Shown here: positions 1 to 11,210 of the stretch, piece by piece
Layout: the number at the start of each line of letters is the position of its first letter
Numbering within the stretch: the stretch's first letter is position 1
NCBI GenBank assembly: GCA_037179515.1
Contig: JAXCGZ010022647.1
Span: forward strand, 162,001 to 226,000
Length of the DNA stretch: 64,000 nucleotides
Source: Halocaridina rubra
Lineage: Eukaryota > Arthropoda > Malacostraca > Decapoda > Atyidae
Direction of reading: 5' to 3'
Position numbers and translations under genes: made by a program
The notes under the pieces: model-generated
Seen by the model: only the letters and a program-made list of their open reading frames with translations
The model's database searches: none
Told to the model about the DNA's origin: nothing

Positions 1-764
1 TGTGTAATTATAAAGATCGAGAATTCTAGATACTGGGAGCTAATCTTTAGCGCTTAGGCTTGTAGTCCCCAATGTTTTGATTTTGTAGTTGTTGAGAAGT
101 GCCCAAGAATACAAGACATGAAGCTTTACCAGTTCTCATTTATATCCCATTATAAGTGCATCTTAAAGTATATCAAAGGTAATTATATTTGAAAATGTCT
201 GTACAGACTTCAACAAAATAAAACGTCTGTTAAGTATATAGAAGGCTCAGGCTCTTTGTGCGTTTTCACAGTTAACTTAGTATTGACTGCCTTTGCCTTT
301 TTTTTTAAAGTTTCATAAACAAACAAGAGTTTAGACATGTATACATATTAAATACATAATATATTATTTTCATATCGACTATTCTGTATGCCGAAAGCAT
401 AGAAATTTTCTACATAGGAATGTAAGTTATTTACGAGTGCTAAATGACAGTGTAGTCAGCTAATAAAACAATATTATAGTTTTGTTAGAACTAAGTTTTG
501 AACCCAGGATTTATAAATCTCTGAGCTTTTTGTGTATATATCTACCACTTCATTCTTTGATAATATTTATACTCTTTAAGCTTAAACTTTCATTGTGAGC
601 ATTCACTATTCACTCACAACTATGCACAAATAAAAATTATGATGTTTGCACAATTGGGATTGCAGTATCAAAAGTGACTAGTAAGAATTTGAATTAACGT
701 GATTCTCTGGTTTTCTAATGAGGCAAGTCGATATTTTAATTGCAAACAACTGATACACACACAC
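1..764. other. AT-rich sequence without recognised gene
   Basis: I see no coding pattern, no long repeat and no known element here. The base composition is AT-rich and there are only short homopolymer runs, such as a T run near 299-306. It ends in a short CA run just before the first LINE fragment. Confidence 0.6.
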
Positions 765-925
765 AGCGAGGAGGTAGTTAATGCTATCTCAATCCATAGT
801 TTTAAGGACAGGTATGATAAGTATCACTAAGTATAAAATGGAACCGATCAGGAGACGGGTAGATACGAGCTTTGGGCTCTTTCCCGTAAACACAATTAGG
901 TATACACAATTAGGTAATCACACAA
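765..925 (+). mobile_element. LINE-A 3' end fragment (copy 1 of tandem trio)
   Basis: The segment starts inside the last 25 codons of LINE-A ORF2 (SEEVVNAISIHSFKDRYD region, diverged) and runs through the 3' untranslated region, which ends with ACACAATTAGG-type repeats. It matches the end of the 3.4-7.4 kb copy almost base for base. It is a severely 5'-truncated insertion, typical of target-primed reverse transcription. It carries no complete gene. Confidence 0.85.
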
Positions 926-1795
926 CCAAAGATTGTGAAGAAAGTAAAAAACGAGAACAATGGTAGAGAACTTCAAGAAGATCTAAATAGCCTGCATGAG
1001 TGGTCAGAAAAGTGGCTAATGAAATTCAATACTTCAAAATGTAAGGTAATGAGAATGGGTACAAGTGCAAGAAGGCCCAAGCTTGACTACTCGGTGGCTG
1101 GAGTACAACTTCATGAGACAGAAAATGAGAGAGATCTAGGAGTAAACATACTGGCAGATTTGTCTCCAGAAATACATATAAATGGCATAGTAAGGGCAGC
1201 ATATGCATTCTTATCAAATGTAAGGGTAGCCTTAAGGCACATGGACAAGGAAATGTTTAGAAATATTTATGTAACCTATGTGAGGCCAAAACTCGAATAT
1301 GCAGCCCCCTTTTGGAATCCACACTTGAAAAAGCACATAGCTAAGCTTGAAAAAGTTCAAGGACATGCCATGAAACTGGTGCCAGAAATACGCAAGCTCA
1401 GTTATGATGAGAGGCTGAGGGAATTAGACTTACCATCACTCGAAGCTAGAAGATTGAGGCGGGATATGGTGACAGTCTTTAAATTCCTTCATGGTTATGA
1501 TAGAGTGGATAGGGATGGATATTTTGATATGGCTGGCTCTAGAACTAGAGGTCATAGTTTGAAACTTCGTAAGAAAACTTCTTTGCAGGATGTAAGGATA
1601 TACTTTTTCAGTGTAAGAGTAGTTGATAATTGGAATTGGCTAAGCGAGGAGGTAGTTAATGCTATCTCAATCCACAGTTTTAAGGACAGGTATGATAAGT
1701 ATCACTAAATATAAAATGGAACCGATCAGGAGACGAGAAAATATGAGCTTTGGGCTCTTTCCCGTAAATACAATTAGGTTAATAATTAGGTAAAC
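926..1795 (+). mobile_element. LINE-A 5'-truncated copy, ORF2 C-terminal part
   Basis: An open frame at 935-1708 encodes 257 residues matching the region of LINE-A ORF2 downstream of reverse-transcriptase motif C. It holds the conserved LEYAAPFWNPHLKKHIAKLE thumb/connection-type segment and ends at the family's natural stop (DKYH then TAA). The copy begins right after the FADDAKI catalytic loop, so it cannot act by itself. The 3' UTR at 1709-1795 ends with two AATTAGGTAA repeats. It follows copy 1 directly and is followed directly by copy 3. Confidence 0.88.
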
Positions 1796-2612
1796 AGAGA
1801 ACTTCAGGAGGATCTAAATAATCTGCATGAGTGGTCAGAAAAGTGGCTAATGAAATTCAATACTTCAAAATGTAAGGTAATGAGAATGGGTACAAGTGCA
1901 AGAAGGCCCAAGCTTGACTACTCGGTGGCTGGAGTACAACTTCAAGAGGAAGAAAATGAGAGAGATCTAGGAGTAAACATACTGGCAGATTTGTCTCCAG
2001 AAATACATATAAATGGCATAGTAAGGGCAGCATATGCATTCTTATCAAATGTAAGGGTAGCCTTCAGGCACATGGACAAGGAAATGTTCAGAAATATTTA
2101 TGTAACCTATGTGAGGCCAAAACTCGAATAAGCAGCCCCCTTTTGGAATCCGCACTTGAAAAAGCACATAGCTAAGCTTGAAAAAGTTCAAAGACATGCC
2201 ACGAAACTGGTGCCAGAAATACGCAACCTCAGTTATGATGAGAGGCTGAGGGAATTAGACTTACCATCACTCGAAGCTAGAAGAGTGAGGGGGGATATGG
2301 TGACAGTCTTTAGATTCCTTCATGGTTATGATAGAGTGGATAGGGATGGATATTTTGATATGACTGGCTCTAGAACTAGAGGTCATAGTTTGAAGCTTCG
2401 TAAGAAAACTTCTTCGCAGGATGTAAGGAAATACTTTTTCAGTGTAAGAGTAGTTGATAATTGGAATTCGCTAAGCGAGGAGGTAGTTAATGCTATCTCA
2501 ATCCATAGTTTTAAGGACAGGTATGATAAGTATCACTAAGTATAAAATGGAACCGATCAGGAGATGGGAAGATACGAGCTTTGGGCTCTTTCCCGTAAAC
2601 ACAATTAGGTAA

Positions 2613-2613
<1 letters not shown>
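1796..2613 (+). mobile_element. LINE-A 5'-truncated copy with nonsense mutation
   Basis: This is the third head-to-tail fragment. It starts about 30 bases further into ORF2 than the preceding one. The frame from 1850 is broken by TAA at 2129-2131, where the other copies read TAT (Tyr of EYAAPFW). It then reopens in the same frame at 2156-2539 to the usual end. The 3' UTR reaches the ATTAGGTAATCAC motif and passes into a (CA)n tract. Confidence 0.88.

Positions 2614-2700
<87 letters not shown>
2614..2700 (+). repeat. (CA)n microsatellite at LINE-A tail
   Basis: About 43 perfect CA dinucleotides follow the terminal AATCACAC of the LINE-A copy without a gap. The same junction occurs at 7414, so the tract probably grew from the LINE tail. 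Confidence 0.97.
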
Positions 2701-2703
<3 letters not shown>

Positions 2704-3423
2704 AGGGGAAAGAGAAGAAGCTGTCCTGTTCTGCCTTGAAGGAAATTTAGAAGAGTTGCCAGAGGTGAAGCCATCACATCACATTACCTAATTTTTTTTG
2801 TAAATTGGGGAGAGCTATTAAGCCGTTCACCTGATCCTGTGGTTCCATACATTGTTAAAATCAGTATCCTTCCCATTTATATTAATATGATAGCTAGTTT
2901 GATACACGAAATGATTGAATTATTAAATAAATACCAAAAATACACCTGTCAACAGTACTGAGTTAAGTTGCAAAGTAGTACAGCTGTCTTATTTTCTTCA
3001 TTTTTTTTCTTTTCTTTTAGCTTTCTCTTTTACTATTTTTGTTATTTTGTATAAATATTGAGTTAAATGTAATGTCTGGTTCTGTGATAACATATCTTGG
3101 TTAGCAAGTGAGTTTATCAGTTAAGAAGAATATATAGCAGAAACAGGTGGGTGTCTCCTCAGACACAAATTCGAATTTTCCTTCAGGTTTGACTTTTGTT
3201 TTTGTTGCATTTTTTTCTTTCTTTTTCTTTTTATCCTCAAATTACCATAGTCAAATTTTTAAGTTAAGATGTGTGTTACCAGAAGAGAGATAAATTGAGT
3301 CACTAAATAGCATTTACATGAAGATATAAAAATTTTGTGTGAAGCTTAAATAAAAGTTTTTCTCTCTTTTTTTTCTCTCTTTCTCTTCTTCTTTCTATAT
3401 TCTGTGAGAGGGAGAACATAAAA
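2701..3423. other. Unassigned; may contain LINE-A 5' UTR
   Basis: No coding region was recognised. T-rich runs lie near 3000-3020, 3210-3230 and 3357-3395. The part just before 3424 may be the 5' untranslated leader of the LINE-A copy, but no second full-length copy is present in the window to fix the element start. Confidence 0.4.
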
Positions 3424-4502
3424 ATGAGGCCATTTCTGTCCCAAACCTCTCCCACGCATGGGTTGGGAGGAGGGGTAGCTATTAGGGGACTAAAACAGAA
3501 AATCAAGGATTTAGAGGCAATGGTTATAAGCCTTGATGATAAAATTCAGAATATGGATAGAGAAATGAAAGAGAATGAAACACTCAGAAAGGAAATAAGG
3601 TTGTTGGAGGAAGCAAATAAAGCAAAAGGGCAGGTAAGAAAGGAACTAGAAAAACGAATAAACAAGCTGGAAGGGGAAAAGAGTGAACTAGAAACCAGAA
3701 TTTCTAAACAAGAAGATAAAATCAAACAGCAGAATGACAATCTAAATGAATTAGATGTTAGTTCACTGCTCTCTTCTGAGAGAGACGAGATTGCAGCTTG
3801 GAATGTCCAGTTTAAGGAAAACATTGAACAGTTTAAAAAGAGTTCCAGGAGCTGAATATGGAAAATGATGCCATGAAAACTTCCTTTGCTGATGCACGAA
3901 AGGGGAATGTGGCAGTAAAAGAGGCTGTAAAGGTGGTGGCACTGGAAAACATACAAACAGTTGACTATAAAGAGACAGTGATCGAAAAAATGAAAGACGT
4001 TGTGATGGAAAGGGCAAACCCACTCATCAAACAGGCACTTGATAAAGAGAAGACAGTGGTAATCTCAAGCATAAGCGAATTCCAGGAGCCAACATGGCAG
4101 GGGAGACTTGAAGAAAATAAAGCTAGGGTTGTAGACCTGATAAGAAAGCTTGGAGTAGTTTGTGGTCCTGGGGATATTGTAAACATACACCAACTAGGCA
4201 AATATTCGAGGGAAGGGAAGCCGAGACCAACAAAAGTAACCTTTGAGAGAGGGGAAACATTTAGGGAAATATTGTTGAGAAAAAAAAGTCTAAAAGACCT
4301 TCAAGAATTCAAAGAAGTGTTCATTAGACGATACAGAACACAGGAAGAGATGGGAAAGATAAAAAACTTGTTGCAAGAGGCAAGAAGGTTAAATGAGGAA
4401 AGAAATGAAGAAGAGAAGAAAAAATTTCATTTTAGAGTTCTTCCAGACAAAGGGGAGATAAAGAAGATAATGACAGAAGATCAGGGGATGGGGCCTCATT
4501 AA
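3424..4502 (+). pseudogene. LINE-A ORF1, coiled-coil nucleic-acid-binding protein, frameshifted
   Basis: Two pieces (3424-3855 and 3858-4502) in different frames join by a one-base shift near 3840. The first, 143 residues, is a strong coiled coil from about residue 20 to 120, with charged E/K/R/L heptads. The second, 214 residues, contains a region resembling the C-terminal RRM-like fold of LINE ORF1 proteins (LIRKLGVV, VTFERGETFREILL) and a basic tail. In L1/CR1-type elements ORF1p trimerises and coats the RNA as a chaperone. The stop at 4500-4502 is also present in the minus-strand copy at 43.5 kb. The start codon is uncertain. Confidence 0.75.
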
Positions 4503-7326
4503 GATTGTTATACACAAATACTGATGGATTAGCTGGTAAGGCAGTAGAATTAAAAGATAGGATTCACAACAGTAAGGCAGATATAGTAGCAATTACAGAG
4601 ACTAAGTTGAGTGAGGACATAAACAGTGTCACAGTTTTTCCTAAGGGCTTCAGACTACTAAGGGTTGAAAGATCTGAGAGGACTAGTGGAGGGATAGCAC
4701 CGCTCATAAGTGAAAGGATTCAAGTTGAAGAAATAAACTTGGCTATAGAAAGTGAGTTCAAGGAATTTCTTGTTGCTCGCATAAATACTGGGTCAGAGAG
4801 CATTATAATAACTGTTGTATACAACCCACCAAGGAACCAAATAGGCTTGAAGTTTATGAGGAAAGACATATAGGTACTATTGAAGTCATAAACTCAGTTG
4901 TTAACATGGTATGGTAGAGAAAATGTAGGATTTTGATTATGAGAGATTTTAATCATAAAGAGATAGATTGGATAAATCTTGACCCACACAGTGGTGAGGA
5001 CTCATTCGGGGCAAGATTCCTAGATTGCGTAAAAGGGAATTTCCTACACCAACATGTAATGGAACCAAGGAGGGCCAGGGGTGGGGATGAGTCATCACCA
5101 CTTGATCTAGTATTCACAGATAATGTGTTGGATATTGAAAAAATTGAGTATGAACCACCAATTGGAAAGAGTGACCACTGTGTGTTGTTGATGGAGTATA
5201 TCACTGAAGATATTCTTCCTGAGAGTAGAGGCACTGAGGACATGAGGAGGAACTATCCGAAAGGAGATTACATCAAAATGAATGAGCTTTTTGCAGTTAT
5301 TGACTGGAAAACCTTATTTTACAACAAATCTGTACAAGAAATGTATGACATCTTTTGTGAGAAATATGAGAAGATAGTAGATTGCTGCATACCTGTCACC
5401 AAAGTAGGTGTAATTCATGCCAGAGAGAAATGGTTCGATAATGGGTGTAAAAGAGCTCAGGAGTGGAGAGACAAATGCTGGAAAAGGTATAGGAGGAGAA
5501 AAAACATAAATGCCTGGCAAACCTACAAAAGAGCAAGAAATGACTACCTAAGTAAAAGGAGAGAGGCAGAGAGAGATTATGAGAGGGACATCACCAGGAA
5601 GGCTAAGGAAAATCCCAAGCTTTTCCACAGCTTTATCAGAGGAAAACTGAAGGTAAAAGAACAGGTTTTAAGGCTAAAGAGAGCGGATGGAAGCATCACT
5701 GAGACGGATGAAGAGATCTGCAAAGAATTGAACAAGGAGTTTCAGTCAGTATTTACAGTAGAAAATACCCCACCCCCTCAGATTGCAGTGATAGAAGCTC
5801 AAGGGCCGGTATTAGAGAACATCAACCTTACAGCCACAGAGGTATGCAAAGCGCTGATGGATTTAGATGTTCATAAAGCTACAGGTCCCGATGACATATC
5901 CCCTCATGTGCTTAAAAAATGCACAAACACAATATCAGTGGCACTAAGTATCATATTTAAGGAGTCACTGGAGTCGGGGGGGATTCCAAGATGCTGGAAA
6001 CAAGCAAATGTGATACCTATCTTCAAAAAGGGAAGGAGGGATACGGCTCTGAACTATAGACCTGTTTCCTTAACCAGCATAGTTTGCAAAGTAATGGAGA
6101 AACTACTAAGGAAACATATCTCTCTTCACTTGGAATCCTTCAACTTTTTGTCAGTGAGGCAACATGGCTTCAGAGAAGGTAGATCAACAGTAACAAACTT
6201 ATTAGAATTTTATGATGAGGTAAGCCAAATCTTACAGGAAAGAGAGGGCTGGGCAGATTGCATATTCCTAGACTTCCAGAAAGCGTTTGACACTGTTCCA
6301 CATGGGAGACTTATTAGGAAGCTGCAATCAATGGCTAGAATAGGTGGAAATGTTTTGGAATGGATAAAAACTTACTTAGAAGGAAGGGAACAGAGGGTTA
6401 GAGTAAGACACTCAGTGTCTGAATGGAGAAGAGTTAGTAGTTGAGTTCCACAGGGTTCAGTTTTAGGGCCACTTTTGTTCCTTGTATATGTAAATGACCT
6501 ACCAGAGTCTGTAAATTCATTCATGAATATGTTTGCAGATGATGCAAAGATTGTGAAGAAAGTAAAAAACGAGAACAATGGTAGAGAACTTCAGGAGGAT
6601 CTAAATAATCTGCATGAGTGGTCAGAAAAGTGGCTAATGAAATTCAATACTTCAAAATGTAAGGTAATGAGAATGGGTACAAGTGCAAGAAGGCCCAAGT
6701 TTGACTACTCGGTGGCTGGAGTACAACTTCAAGAGACAGAAAATGAGAGAGATCTAGGAGTAAACATACTGGCAGATTTGTCTCCAGAAATACATATAAA
6801 TGGCATAGTAAGGGCAGCATATGCATTCTTATCAAATGTAAGGGTAGCCTTCAGGCACATGGACAAGGAAATGTTCAGAAATATTTATGTAACCTATGTG
6901 AGGCCAAAACTCGAATATGCAGCCCCCTTTTGGAATCCGCACTTGAAAAAGCACATAGCTAAGCTTGAAAAAGTTCAAAGACATGCCACGAAACTGGTGC
7001 CAGAAATACGCAATCTCAGTTATGATGAGAGGCTGAGGGAATTAGACTTACCATCACTCGAAGCTAGAAGAGTGAGGGGGGATATGGTGACAGTCTTTAA
7101 ATTCCTTCATGGTTATGATAGAGTGGATAGGGATGGATATTTTGATATGGCTGGCTCTAGAACTAGAGGTCATAGTTTGAAGCTTCGTAAGAAAACTTCT
7201 TCGCAGGATGTAAGGAAATACTTTTTCAGTGTAAGAGTAGTTGATAATTGGAATTGGCTAAGCGAGGAGGTAGTTAATGCTATCTCAATCCATAGTTTTA
7301 AGGACAGGTATGATAAGTATCACTAA
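4436..7326 (+). pseudogene. LINE-A ORF2, endonuclease-reverse transcriptase, broken
   Basis: The N-terminal endonuclease carries LYTNTDGLAGK, VAITETKLSED, a degraded MRDFNHKEIDW (intact copies read MGDFNHK) and the late GKSDH motif. The reverse transcriptase follows with KATGPDDISP, NYRPVSLTS, motif A FLDFQKAFDTVPHG, the PQGSVLGPL block and motif C FADDAKI. The C-terminal part ends FKDRYDKYH. Defects seen: one base lost near 4841, TAG at 4915-4917 and TGA at 6442-6444 (Gly in other copies). The frame opens at about 4436 inside ORF1 and has no ATG near the homology start. Confidence 0.9.
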
Positions 7327-7413
7327 GTATAAAATGGAACCGATCAGGAGACGGGAAGATACGAGCTTTGGGCTCTTTCCCGTGAACACAATTAGGTAAT
7401 CACAATTAAGTAA

Positions 7414-8080
<667 letters not shown>

Positions 8081-8699
8081 AAAAAATAATGAAATTGTAT
8101 GCTCTTATAGTAGCATAAATATTTTTGGTTAGCTGTGACTAACCAATATAATTTCATCCAGTAGAATAATATTGGAAACTCATTATGTGTGTGCTCGTGC
8201 CTTCAGTTTTCCCATTATTAATGGTGTGTCGTTTCTGTTTCTGAAATAGCAGTGTCCTCTACCCTACTCTGCGTGTGTGACAGAGGTGATTATCGAGTTG
8301 AGGCCAAACTCTTGGCATCTGTCTGTGGTACCGGGAATAAAAATTGTGCTCACCACCTCTGGGATTCAAGGCAGCATTCCATAAAATTAAAATTGGCTCC
8401 AGATTTCCAAAATTCAATTTTTTTTTTTAATGTGTCATTGCATTTCCAAAATTAAAAGAAACTTGAATTCTGAGTTTCAGTTAAACGAGTAGTGTTATTC
8501 GGAGGGTGTGAATATAAAGATTAGCCTTGGATGTTTGTGAGCTCTTAACCGAGTTCAGTACCTTGAGTCCCCTTAGTAAAACAGAAATTTAACAACAACC
8601 TCCCCACAACGACTACTCAGGTATTACTATGGTTTATCTGCTTAAAAATAAGAGTGATACCATAAAAGCCAATGAAAAATTTTAGGCTGATGCTTCCTT
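8081..8699. other. Unassigned sequence
   Basis: No homology was recognised. Short open frames such as 8252-8455 have ordinary composition without a domain pattern. The copia remnant begins at the right edge. Confidence 0.5.
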
Positions 8700-8717
8700 G
8701 TATGGAACAGGAAACAC

Positions 8718-9197
8718 TTGTGTACTGATAACGGTACGGAATTTTCGTCAAGAAATTTTAGATCCCTCATGGCAAGAAATGAAATCAAGCATGAATTTTC
8801 CTCCCCTTACTCTCCTCATCAAAACGGTACAGCAGAAAGATCATGGAGAACCTTGTATGAAATGGAGAAATGTTTGATGATAGAAGCTGGATTACCAAAG
8901 TTATTATGGCCATATGCAATCAAGATGTCAGCCTACATAAGAAACAGGTGCTTCAACAACAGGACCCGCAAGACTCCTTATGAGACGTTGATTGGAAGTA
9001 AACCTAACTTCAGTGACCTACACAAGTTTGCTGCGACTTGTTATGCCTACCAACGACATGGAAGCAAGTTAGATGCAAGAAGTGTAAAGGGAGTATGTTT
9101 AGGCTACAGTGGAAAGAGCCCTGTCTACCTAGTGTACCTCCTGAACGAAAATGCAGTAAAGAAGGAGAGATGTGTGAAATTCTTCAAATATGAGTAA
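8718..9197 (+). pseudogene. Copia integrase, C-terminal half of core
   Basis: The 159-residue frame starts at the second catalytic Asp (TDNGTEF). About 35 residues on it has SPYSPHQNGTAERSWRT, which holds the catalytic Glu. The copia-type KTPYETLIGSKPNFSDL block and a VCLGYSGKSPVY segment follow. The first catalytic Asp and the zinc-binding domain are missing upstream, so it is a fragment. Integrase would insert the cDNA copy into the genome. Confidence 0.9.
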
Positions 9198-9499
9198 GAT
9201 GATAACAGCCAAAGTGCAAAATGTGAAGACGAAGATTTACTAAGAGTACGAGAGCCAGAGGAGGAAGACCAGTCAGAAGTAAGAAAAAACGATAAAGAAT
9301 CAAGCATGGTCTAGAAAGACAGAACCGACCAAGGAAACACAACAGCCAGCCATGAAACACCGACAAGATATCCGAAGAGGGATAAGAAGCCCCCAGCTAA
9401 CTAGGTGATTACAAGATGGATAGTGATGGCATAGATTTTGTAGACACGGCGAGTTGGTCCATCCACCACTGTTACAAAGTAGTTGATGTCCCAACCACA

Positions 9500-10240
9500 T
9501 ATGCAGAGGCTTTGTCATCCCCGGATCTCTCAAATAGAAGATAGCAATGAAAGAAGAGATGGACACTCTAGAATAAAACGACACTTATGAACTGCAACTA
9601 TTACCTATAAATAGGTTAGTCATAGGGGGAAAATGAGTTTATTCTAAGAGGACAGATCTTGATAATTCCATGAAATATAAAGCAAGGTACTGTATGTAGC
9701 TAAAGGGCTTTCTCAAGTAAAAGGGATAGATTTCATGAGAAATTTTCATTCACGGCAAAATCCACATCAGTAAGGATGTTGATGCAGATTGCTGTACAGA
9801 AAGATCTGTTAGGTCATCACATGGATGTATAGACTGCATAGCTCAACACAGATACTGATTGCAAAAGTTTCTTAGAACAACCCAAAGGTTTTGTGAAAAC
9901 AAAAGAAATCATTATATGGTTTAAAGCAAAGTGGGAGAAATTTGCACATGATGTTGCATGAATGTCTTATCAATAATAATTTTTTGCAATCTCTTTCAGA
10001 TCCATGCTTATATACCAAATTTGACGGTGATTCTGTTGTAATTACTTTGTTTTGGGTAGATGACTTTATAATTGCTGCAAGCATGGTACCAGCCGCCCAT
10101 TGAAAGACTACGACTGAAGGTATTAGGATACAACTGGGACTGGTCCAGACAGTTCTGGGTTAAGTCTTCCTTCAGGATGGTTCTTTCCTCATGCCTACAT
10201 CTACACTGAATATTCTGGCATATCAATTACACATCTCTTG
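9500..10240 (+). pseudogene. Copia reverse transcriptase, heavily decayed
   Basis: Translation in shifting frames gives MKEEMDTLE near 9550, KSLYGLKQSGR near 9903-9938 (a copia signature) and the motif C equivalent WVDDFIIAAS, with the Asp pair at 10059-10064. Stops and frame changes separate these words, so no functional protein can be made. Confidence 0.8.
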
Positions 10241-10440
10241 CTATTCCATTACATTTGACAAATCACTACATTCCCCACATCTGTCTCTTTTTGCTCTCTT
10301 TTTTTTCTCATATATGCTATTATTTATGGAAGGTCCACAGCTTATGGCCCCCAGTACCCGGCATAGAGGGGTGCAAAAAATCTCCGGGGATTTTGTTGAC
10401 TCCACTATTGGCTCGAGGGCAGACATGCCTGGTGGTAGTA

Positions 10441-11191
10441 ATGGTTCTTGCACCTTCCAATAGATCTGCTTCTCTCACTCTTCACTATTCTAACATCCGT
10501 GGCCTGAGCTCTAATATTTTGTATGTGGAACAGCGCTTGGGTACTTTCCTTCCTAACCTCCTCCTCCTATCTGAAACCCAGCTGTCTATACATGCTTTCA
10601 CTGACCCATTTCAAATATCTCACTATAATCTGTATACTCTTTTTCATTCCAAAGGTGGGATCTGTGACTATGCAACACTAACACTCCTATTGCGAGGCTC
10701 ATGGACCTTGAATCTTCTGACTTTGATGTTCTCTGCCAAAACATCTATCCCTCCATGCCACTATTTTCCTTTGCTTCTGCTATTGTTCTCCAAACTCCAC
10801 CGAGTTTGTGTCTTTCTTTGAACATCTGTCCTCTTGCCATGAGTCCTTGCTATCTTCTCACCCACATGCCGAAGTTTTCTACATTGGAGACTTCAATGTA
10901 CACCACAGTGAGTGGGTAAATTCTTCTCACATTTTTGTGGGAGGAAGTGAGGCCCTTGCTTTCTCTATTACTCATGATCTGGAGCAAATTAGCAAACATC
11001 CTATTCATGTTCCTGATCGTCACAAACATACAGCAAACACTCTTGACCTATTTCTTTCTTCTAATCTTTCAAACTATTCATATTCTGTGCTTTCCCCTCT
11101 TGGTAAATCTGACCACTCTATGATCTCAATCTCCCATTTTTGCTCCCCCTCCACCAGTCCCTCCTACTTAGTGCCGCCTTTGGCACTTTGA
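10441..11191 (+). pseudogene. LINE-B endonuclease domain, frameshifted
   Basis: The homology begins LHYSNIRGLSSN, the usual N-terminal strand of LINE endonucleases, followed by LLLLSETQLS with the catalytic Glu. At least two frame changes follow. The frame at 10808-11191 (127 residues) carries YIGDFNVHHSEW and later LGKSDHSMI, the catalytic Asn and Asp-His motifs. In life it nicks target DNA to prime reverse transcription. Confidence 0.85.
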
Positions 11192-11210
11192 TCGTACCCA
11201 ACATGAAAAT

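Larger units (their letters stand above)
3424..7413 (+). mobile_element. LINE-A, CR1-like non-LTR retrotransposon, most complete copy
   Basis: The element has the two-ORF layout of CR1/Jockey-group LINEs: a coiled-coil ORF1, then an ORF2 with apurinic-type endonuclease and reverse transcriptase. The 3' end lacks poly(A) and carries a short repeated motif around AATTAGGTAATCAC, as CR1-type elements end in short tandem repeats. Several frameshifts and stops show it is dead. Related copies lie at 0.8-2.6, 20-22.9 and 24.1-26.1 kb (plus strand) and 41.6-43.6 kb (minus strand). Clade assignment (CR1-like versus a related Jockey-group clade) is by motif impression only. Confidence 0.88.
8700..10240 (+). 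mobile_element. Ty1/copia-type LTR retrotransposon remnant
   Basis: The copia order, integrase before reverse transcriptase, is preserved. Integrase core sequence lies at 8718-9197 and reverse-transcriptase words follow from about 9540 to 10230. I found no LTRs or gag. The 3' part is full of stops while the integrase piece is still open. The next element (LINE-B) starts around 10241. Confidence 0.85.

Noticed and set aside
2498..2698. Open frames made of alternating Cys-Val, Ile-Tyr, Leu-Ser or runs of Ile/Asn, here and at 13322, 14787, 14909, 19684, 22982, 32126, 35922, 44869 and others
   Set aside because: They are translations of CA, TA, CT and AAT microsatellites and have no coding value.
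3546..4023. Long minus-strand frames opposite LINE-A ORF1 (136 and 86 residues)
   Set aside because: They are antisense shadows of the purine-rich coiled-coil ORF. Similar shadows opposite ORF2 recur identically in every LINE-A copy.
8252..8455. A 67-residue plus-strand frame as a small gene
   Set aside because: No domain, no splice context and ordinary composition; it looks like a chance frame.
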